A stretch of DNA of 12,162 bases, from positions 1 through 12,162 of the forward strand of contig DKAS01000171.1 of the NCBI GenBank assembly GCA_002448875.1. Direction: 5' to 3'. The notes under the pieces were generated by a model. It did not search any database and had not been told where the DNA came from. It was given only the letters and a program-made list of their open reading frames with translations. Source of the stretch: Proteobacteria bacterium UBA6920 (GTDB taxonomy: Bacteria > Pseudomonadota > Gammaproteobacteria > SG8-11). The translations under genes and the position numbers were made by a program. Position 1 is the first letter of the stretch. Each line of letters starts with the position of its first letter. Of the stretch, positions 8,141 through 12,162 are shown piece by piece.

Positions 8141-8610
8141 AGACGACGGCGCGCTACGGGCGGGTGGCGTCGCCGCCGGACCCGGCGGCCAGCGGCCAGC
8201 GCGGGCTGTCACTGGTGCAACGCCTGCAAGCCATGGAAAGCGGGCACATCGGGCAAGGGCAATGGCAGACCACTCTACTCGTGGACTCCATTGTGGAAAA
8301 CCTGACCTGCTGTCTCAATGTGCGCCAGGGGGGTGCCTGGATAGCCAATGACTACGGTTTGCCGGAATTCAGTGGCTTGTCGACACACTGCGATGTGCTG
8401 CATGGCGAACTGGCGGCGGCGATCAAGGCCTGTGTACTCAAGTTCGAGCCGCGTCTCAGTCAGGTTGGCGTGCGCGCATTAGCGCACAGCGGCGATCCAT
8501 GGCCGCTGTGTTTCGCCATCGACGCCGTCCTGGCACGCGCCGCGGGAGCGGACAGTGTGCATTTCGAAACGCGGCTCGATCGGGCCGGCCAGGTGACGGT
8601 GCGCAGGTAA
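8137..8610 (+). CDS. tssE: Type VI secretion baseplate subunit TssE (GPW/gp25 family)
   Basis: TssE is the gp25-like baseplate wedge protein that initiates sheath assembly next to TssF and TssG. The product has 157 residues. After a Pro/Ala-rich N-terminus of about 24 residues comes 'LSLVQRLQAME', then the gp25 core 'VENLTCCLNVRQG', the signature 'NDYGLPEFSGL' (71-81), and 'AIKACVLKFEPRLSQVGVRAL' with the conserved EPRL at 104-107. The open frame extends up to 8047, but ATG 8137 in the tssC stop (ATGA) is the sensible start because the upstream part is antiparallel to no known TssE extension and lies wholly inside tssC. No strong Shine-Dalgarno is visible, so initiation probably depends on coupling to tssC. 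tssF follows 4 nt after the stop. Confidence 0.95.
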   Translation: MKTTARYGRVASPPDPAASGQRGLSLVQRLQAMESGHIGQGQWQTTLLVDSIVENLTCCLNVRQGGAWIANDYGLPEFSGLSTHCDVLHGELAAAIKACVLKFEPRLSQVGVRALAHSGDPWPLCFAIDAVLARAAGADSVHFETRLDRAGQVTVRR

Positions 8611-8614
8611 CGCT

Positions 8615-10378
8615 ATGGAATTCGAACAGTACTTTCAGGAGGAGCTGGCCTATCTGCGGCACACCGGAGTCGCTTTTGCCCGCGCTTATCCCAAGCTTGC
8701 TCCCATGCTCGCCCAGGGGGGGAACGATCCTGATGTGGAGCGTCTGTTCGAGGGCTTTGCCTTTCTTACCGCGCGCATTCGCCGTCGCCTGGACGCTGAG
8801 TTGCCGCAACTGGTGCACGGCATGTACGCGCTGCTGTGGCCGGAGTTGCTGCGTCCGCAACCGGCATACACCATGATGCGTTTTCGGCCGATTCGAGAAG
8901 CGGTATCCTCCGCGCAGTTGATCGCCGCCGGCACCGAAGTCGAATCCGTGCCGGTCGCCGGTACCCGCTGCCGATTTCGCCTCTGCTGGCCGGTGCTGTT
9001 ACAGCCACTGGAAGCGGTCGCCGTCAGCCGCGTCGCCGCCGGCGGCAGTGAAGCGATCGCCATGCAACTGAAATTGAGTGCCGGCGTCACGACGCAGCAG
9101 CTGCGGCCCGCGCCCTTGCGTCTGTATTTGCACGGCGATGCCTACAGTACCGCCATGCTTTATTTCCATCTGCTGCATGAGCTGGTGGCGGTGACCCTGC
9201 AAGTAGATACGGCGGACGGCATTAGGGAAATCAGTCTGCCAGCCGATTGTGTTACTGCCGGTGGTTTTGGTGCCGACGATACCCTGCTGGCGGACGAAGA
9301 TTGCGCTTATCCCGGTCATCGCTTGTGGCGCGAATACTTCAGTTTCGCGGTGAAATTTCTTTGCGTCGACGTACAAGCCGGGCTCGCGTTGCAGCAATTG
9401 CCCGCCAGTCAGTCGCTGATCTTGAGCTTTGTTCTGCGCCGCAGCCTGCCGCGGGCGGTGCGGATCGACGACGACAGCCTGCTGCTGTATTGCGCACCTG
9501 CGGTCAATCTGTTCGCCGCCGACGCCGAACCTCTGCGCCTGGACCACCAGCGTTCCTCCTATCGCGTGCTGCCGTCAGGATACTGCAGCGGACACCAGCT
9601 GGTGTACAGCGTCGATCAGGTCCAGGGCTGGGACTGCCAGGACCGCCGTCAGCGGCCGTTTGCTCTCTATCTGTCGCCGCGGGCGCCGGCCGCGGCCGGC
9701 ACCGGAAGTAACGGTGACTACTATTACCCCCTGCTGCAGCCGCGGCCGTTCGGTGATGGTCTGGAAACCCATGTAGTATTTCTCGGCGACGCCTGTGATC
9801 AATTGCGCGATTTAACCATGACCCTGGCGCTGACCTGCAGCAACGATGATCTGCCTGCCCGTTTGCAGGTCGGAGATATACGCCTGGCCACTGGCAGCTC
9901 GCCGGAATGCGCCACTTTCAGCAATCTTTGCGTACCGACCGGTACGCTGCCGCCTCCCATGGAGCCACAGGCTGTTTGGCAGCTGCTGGCATCCGTCACC
10001 GCCAATATCGGCGGCCAGCTGGATCTGGCGGGATTACGCCGCCTGCTCACCGCCTGCAATTTCGCCGTCGCGCGCGATCGGCAGGCGGCCCGTCAGCATA
10101 GCCAGAACATGCAGGCCCTGGTGGATCTGCAGTGCAGTCCGCAGACCCGTCTGCATCGCGGCCTGCCATTGAGTGGCTGGCGGGTGGATCTGGCGGTGCG
10201 TGGCAGTCAATTTGCCTGCGAGGGCGACATGTATCTGTTTTTGAATATTTTGCGGCATTTTCTCCGGGCCACCGCCGGCATCAACGAATTCAGTGAGTTG
10301 GTAGTGCAGGATACGGATCAAAAGGGAGTGTATCGATGGACCATGGACGTGGCGACCTCGGGCAGAAACGCGATGTAG
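8615..10378 (+). CDS. tssF: Type VI secretion baseplate subunit TssF (VasA/ImpG family)
   Basis: TssF is a wedge component; two TssF with one TssG form the gp6/gp7-like core of the baseplate. The product has 587 residues, typical of the family. The N-terminus is classic: 'YFQEELAYLRHTGVAFARAYPKLAPML' (6-32), 'DPDVERLFEGFAFLTARIRRRLDAELPQL' and 'LLWPELLRPQPAYTMMRF'. Further conserved blocks include 'PLRLYLHGD', 'CAPAVNLFAADAEPLRLD', 'YRVLPSG', 'TCSNDDLPARL' and the C-terminal 'EGDMYLFLNILRHFLRATAGINEFSELVV'. The start is 4 nt after the tssE stop, with a weak AGG upstream. The last 43 nt overlap the start of tssG in another frame. No anomaly apart from the overlap. Confidence 0.96.
   Translation: MEFEQYFQEELAYLRHTGVAFARAYPKLAPMLAQGGNDPDVERLFEGFAFLTARIRRRLDAELPQLVHGMYALLWPELLRPQPAYTMMRFRPIREAVSSAQLIAAGTEVESVPVAGTRCRFRLCWPVLLQPLEAVAVSRVAAGGSEAIAMQLKLSAGVTTQQLRPAPLRLYLHGDAYSTAMLYFHLLHELVAVTLQVDTADGIREISLPADCVTAGGFGADDTLLADEDCAYPGHRLWREYFSFAVKFLCVDVQAGLALQQLPASQSLILSFVLRRSLPRAVRIDDDSLLLYCAPAVNLFAADAEPLRLDHQRSSYRVLPSGYCSGHQLVYSVDQVQGWDCQDRRQRPFALYLSPRAPAAAGTGSNGDYYYPLLQPRPFGDGLETHVVFLGDACDQLRDLTMTLALTCSNDDLPARLQVGDIRLATGSSPECATFSNLCVPTGTLPPPMEPQAVWQLLASVTANIGGQLDLAGLRRLLTACNFAVARDRQAARQHSQNMQALVDLQCSPQTRLHRGLPLSGWRVDLAVRGSQFACEGDMYLFLNILRHFLRATAGINEFSELVVQDTDQKGVYRWTMDVATSGRNAM
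9685..9700. repeat. 16-bp perfect palindrome inside tssF
   Basis: GCCGGCCGCGGCCGGC is a perfect palindrome sharing both seven-base arms with the one in tssA (5800-5815) and differing only in the two central bases. It lies in the codons for an Ala-rich stretch of TssF. Chance in GC-rich coding DNA is the leading explanation. Confidence 0.3.
9930..9947. repeat. Inverted repeat with 8-bp arms inside tssF
   Basis: GCGTACCG and CGGTACGC are separated by two bases (AC). The structure lies within the tssF coding region (CVPTGTL). The loop is too short for a stable RNA hairpin without opening pairs, and no T-run follows, so it is recorded only as a sequence feature. Confidence 0.25.
10320..10328 (+). 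promoter_or_regulatory. Ribosome binding site of tssG, embedded in tssF
   Basis: AAAAGGGAG lies inside the tssF 3' coding region, 7 nt before the tssG ATG at 10336. It supports the 43-nt overlap as real and argues against a later tssG start. Confidence 0.7.
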
Positions 10379-11322
10379 CTGCTTGCCACCGTGAGCGCTT
10401 GCAGGATTTCTTTCATCTGGCACAGAGCCTGCGCAGCCGCGGCGCTGCCCAGCGCCTGGGTGACGAGGGGGTATTGTTCGACGTCAATCCATCCCTGGGT
10501 TTCGCGCCGCGCCAGGTGCATGATCTGCAGCCACTGGGCAGCCCCGGTCTGCCGGCTTATCGCATGACGGTCAACGTTTTCGGACTGTACGGCGTCAATT
10601 CGCCTCTGCCAGGACATTATGCCGAGGACGTGCTGCGCGCCGGAGAAGACGCGCCGCTGCGGCGCTTCCTCGATATTTTCAATCATCGCCTGTTAACTTT
10701 GTATCACGACGCCTGGTTGCGCCACCGGCATTACCTTAGCCCGGTGCCCGGCGGTCAGCAGATGATGCGTTGGCGCTTACTGGCGGTGGCCGGCAGCGGT
10801 GGGGTGGACAGTGCCGCGGTGCCCGCGGAGCTGGACGCCGCGAGTCTGCAGACGGTAGCCGGGCTTTTATCCGGGCGTCGACTTTCGCGCCTGGGTTTAC
10901 AGCGTCTGCTGCGTTCCTACTTTGGCCTGCCGCAGGTGCGGGTCGAGGAAAATATCAGAAAGCGTCTTCCCATCTCCGCTGGTCAACGATCCCGCCTGGG
11001 CAAAATCGGCACACGCCTGGCGGCGGATTTCACCGTGGGTGGATCGGTGCGCGACCAGCGAACCATGTTTCGCATCGTGTTCAGCGAACTAAGCCTGGCA
11101 GCTTATCGCCGTTTTCTGCCAGTGGCCGCGGACCGGCTGGCCCTGCGCCGGCTGCTGCGGCTTGCCCTGCACAAACCACTGCGCTGGGAGCTGAGACTGG
11201 AACTGGCGGTGGGACAACGCCCGCCGTTTATGCTGGGCGCGAACCGTGGCCTGCGTCTGGGACTGGATACCTGGCTGGGACCGGGCGGCGGCCTCGCCTG
11301 GCGGCAGGACGAACTGGGATGA
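10336..11322 (+). CDS. tssG: Type VI secretion baseplate subunit TssG (VasB/ImpH family)
   Basis: TssG joins two TssF copies in each baseplate wedge and contacts TssK. The product has 328 residues, within the family range. Features in order are 'FFHLAQSLRS' (25-34), matching the family's 'FfqlvrllE', then 'VLFDVNPSLGFAP' (46-58) with the conserved 'PSLaFp' element, 'FGLYGVNSPLPGHY' (82-95), and 'FLDIFNHRLLTLYHDAW' (111-127). Late blocks are 'GKIGTRLAADFTVGGSVRDQRTMFRI', 'FLPVAAD' and 'GANRGLRLGLDTWLG'. The start at 10336 is backed by the AAAAGGGAG site and creates a 43-nt overlap with tssF. The stop TGA at 11320-11322 is followed by a 46-nt gap before the regulator gene. The N-terminal 20 residues before the conserved region are charged and not recognised. 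Confidence 0.95.
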   Translation: MDHGRGDLGQKRDVAACHRERLQDFFHLAQSLRSRGAAQRLGDEGVLFDVNPSLGFAPRQVHDLQPLGSPGLPAYRMTVNVFGLYGVNSPLPGHYAEDVLRAGEDAPLRRFLDIFNHRLLTLYHDAWLRHRHYLSPVPGGQQMMRWRLLAVAGSGGVDSAAVPAELDAASLQTVAGLLSGRRLSRLGLQRLLRSYFGLPQVRVEENIRKRLPISAGQRSRLGKIGTRLAADFTVGGSVRDQRTMFRIVFSELSLAAYRRFLPVAADRLALRRLLRLALHKPLRWELRLELAVGQRPPFMLGANRGLRLGLDTWLGPGGGLAWRQDELG

Positions 11323-11368
11323 GGCGAATGGCGGCGCAGCCAACCAGGCACCCGCGGGGGGCTAGACA

Positions 11369-12162
11369 ATGACGACGACACCGGTCGAACGACCGGGAAC
11401 CGTGGCGGAATTCATCACCATCGCCACCTCCCTGGCCAGCAGAAAAAGCCTGCCGGAGATTTTGCAGCTGGCTGTCGGCGCGCTGTGTAATCTGGCTTTC
11501 GCCGATGCCGCCGCGGTGTATCTGCTGGACCACGCCAAGCGCAATTTGCTGCCCGAGTACTACCAGGCAGCTGCGGGCGATGTTGATCGCCCGCAGCTGC
11601 CTCCGGTTCCTTTATACCTGGACCAGCAGCGCAATATGCGCCACTACCTGGCCTACTGCGCGTTTACCGGCGGCAGTCGTTATTTCGCCAGTATCGATGA
11701 TTGCCCTGGTCTGGAATTTCACGAATTCGTTTCCCATGACCAGTTGATCGGCAGGCGGACGCGCTCCCTGGCCGTGCTGCCGCTGCGCAACAGCGAGGCG
11801 GTGACTGTCGGCATGCTGGTGATTATCAATACCCGTGATACGGAACAGGGTCGTATCGCGGCTCCCGAGCGGCCATTGCGGGAAGTTCTGGAAGCCATCG
11901 CCTCCCATGTGGCGGTGACCATCAGCAATGCGCGCCTGCTCAAGGAAAACCGCCGCCTCGTCAGCGTGCTGGAGCACAGCAATCGGCGCCTGAACGAGGA
12001 GAACGTCCACCTGCGCAAGGATCTGGGTGGACGCTACGATTTTTCATCCATCATCGGCGACAGCGACGCCATGCGGCGGGTATTCGCGTTGCTGGAAAAA
12101 ATCATCGAGGCTGACGCCACGGTGTTGATTCAGGGCGAAACCGGCACCGGCAAGGAGCTCAT
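11369..12162 (+). CDS. GAF-domain sigma-54-dependent transcriptional activator, N-terminal part (3' end outside window)
   Basis: This is a bacterial enhancer-binding protein that would use ATP hydrolysis to open sigma-54 promoters. The visible 264 residues run from ATG 11369 to the window edge; a TAG at 11363-11365, in frame two codons upstream, fixes the start region. Residues about 18-185 look like a GAF sensory domain ('LAVGALCNLAFADAAAVYLLD', 'RSLAVLPLRNSEAVTVGMLVIIN', 'LEAIASHVAVTISNARLL'). A helical, probably coiled-coil linker follows (190-218). The AAA+ domain begins at 'FSSIIGDSDAMRRVFALLEKI' (225 on), with the Walker A motif GETGTGKE at 256-263. The GAFTGA loop and the C-terminal Fis-type HTH should lie beyond the window. 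Position behind tssG suggests a VasH-like T6SS regulator, but vasH is not asserted as symbol. The ligand is unknown; there is no receiver domain, so no direct two-component phosphorylation is expected. Confidence 0.93.
   Translation, partial: MTTTPVERPGTVAEFITIATSLASRKSLPEILQLAVGALCNLAFADAAAVYLLDHAKRNLLPEYYQAAAGDVDRPQLPPVPLYLDQQRNMRHYLAYCAFTGGSRYFASIDDCPGLEFHEFVSHDQLIGRRTRSLAVLPLRNSEAVTVGMLVIINTRDTEQGRIAAPERPLREVLEAIASHVAVTISNARLLKENRRLVSVLEHSNRRLNEENVHLRKDLGGRYDFSSIIGDSDAMRRVFALLEKIIEADATVLIQGETGTGKEL

Noticed and set aside
10418..10432. Sigma-54-like promoter TGGCAC-N5-CTGC
   Set aside because: It sits inside tssG, has a mismatch in the -12 element, and precedes no gene start at a sensible distance; a single match of this kind is expected by chance.
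1..12162. CRISPR array, tRNA/rRNA genes, insertion sequences, toxin-antitoxin or effector-immunity pairs
   Set aside because: No regularly spaced repeats, no transposase-like frame, no terminal inverted repeats and no RNA gene were seen; coding space is filled by T6SS core genes and the regulator.

Overview
The window is an uninterrupted stretch of a type VI secretion system (T6SS, subtype i) core gene cluster, all on the + strand. The DNA is GC-rich, and the long open frames on the opposite strand are by-products of that composition. The VasJ-type TssA, the TssB/TssC sequences and the adjacent sigma-54 activator resemble clusters of Gammaproteobacteria (Vibrio vas-like). That assignment is an inference from protein style; no rRNA or housekeeping marker is present.

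Layout: 1-583 is the 3' end of tssK (baseplate adaptor). 680-1372 is tssL (DotU-type inner-membrane protein). 1369-4476 is tssM (IcmF-type trans-envelope protein). 4477-6084 is tssA (VasJ-type sheath/baseplate organiser). 6150-6677 is tssB and 6674-8140 is tssC (contractile sheath). 8137-8610 is tssE, 8615-10378 is tssF and 10336-11322 is tssG (baseplate wedge). From 11369 to the window end is the N-terminal part of a GAF-AAA+ sigma-54-dependent activator, cut off just after its Walker A motif. Junctions are very tight: ATGA overlaps at tssL/tssM, tssB/tssC and tssC/tssE, a direct TGA-ATG junction at tssM/tssA, and a 43-nt overlap at tssF/tssG. Gaps of note are 96 nt (tssK-tssL), 65 nt (tssA-tssB) and 46 nt (tssG-regulator). 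No terminator or convincing promoter was seen, so the set looks like one operon.

Together the genes encode most of the injection machine: membrane complex (TssL, TssM; TssJ expected upstream), baseplate (TssK, E, F, G), sheath (TssB/C) and TssA. Hcp, VgrG, PAAR, the ClpV ATPase and TssJ are not encoded here. The expected hcp position between tssC and tssE is closed by an overlap. The sigma-54 activator is a plausible VasH-like regulator, possibly acting on unlinked hcp/vgrG genes.

This is a known system rather than a new one. The main anomaly is TssM: it lacks the usual N-terminal transmembrane hairpin and has no P-loop, yet keeps a cytoplasmic region of normal length, one membrane helix and the periplasmic part, which carries six cysteines.
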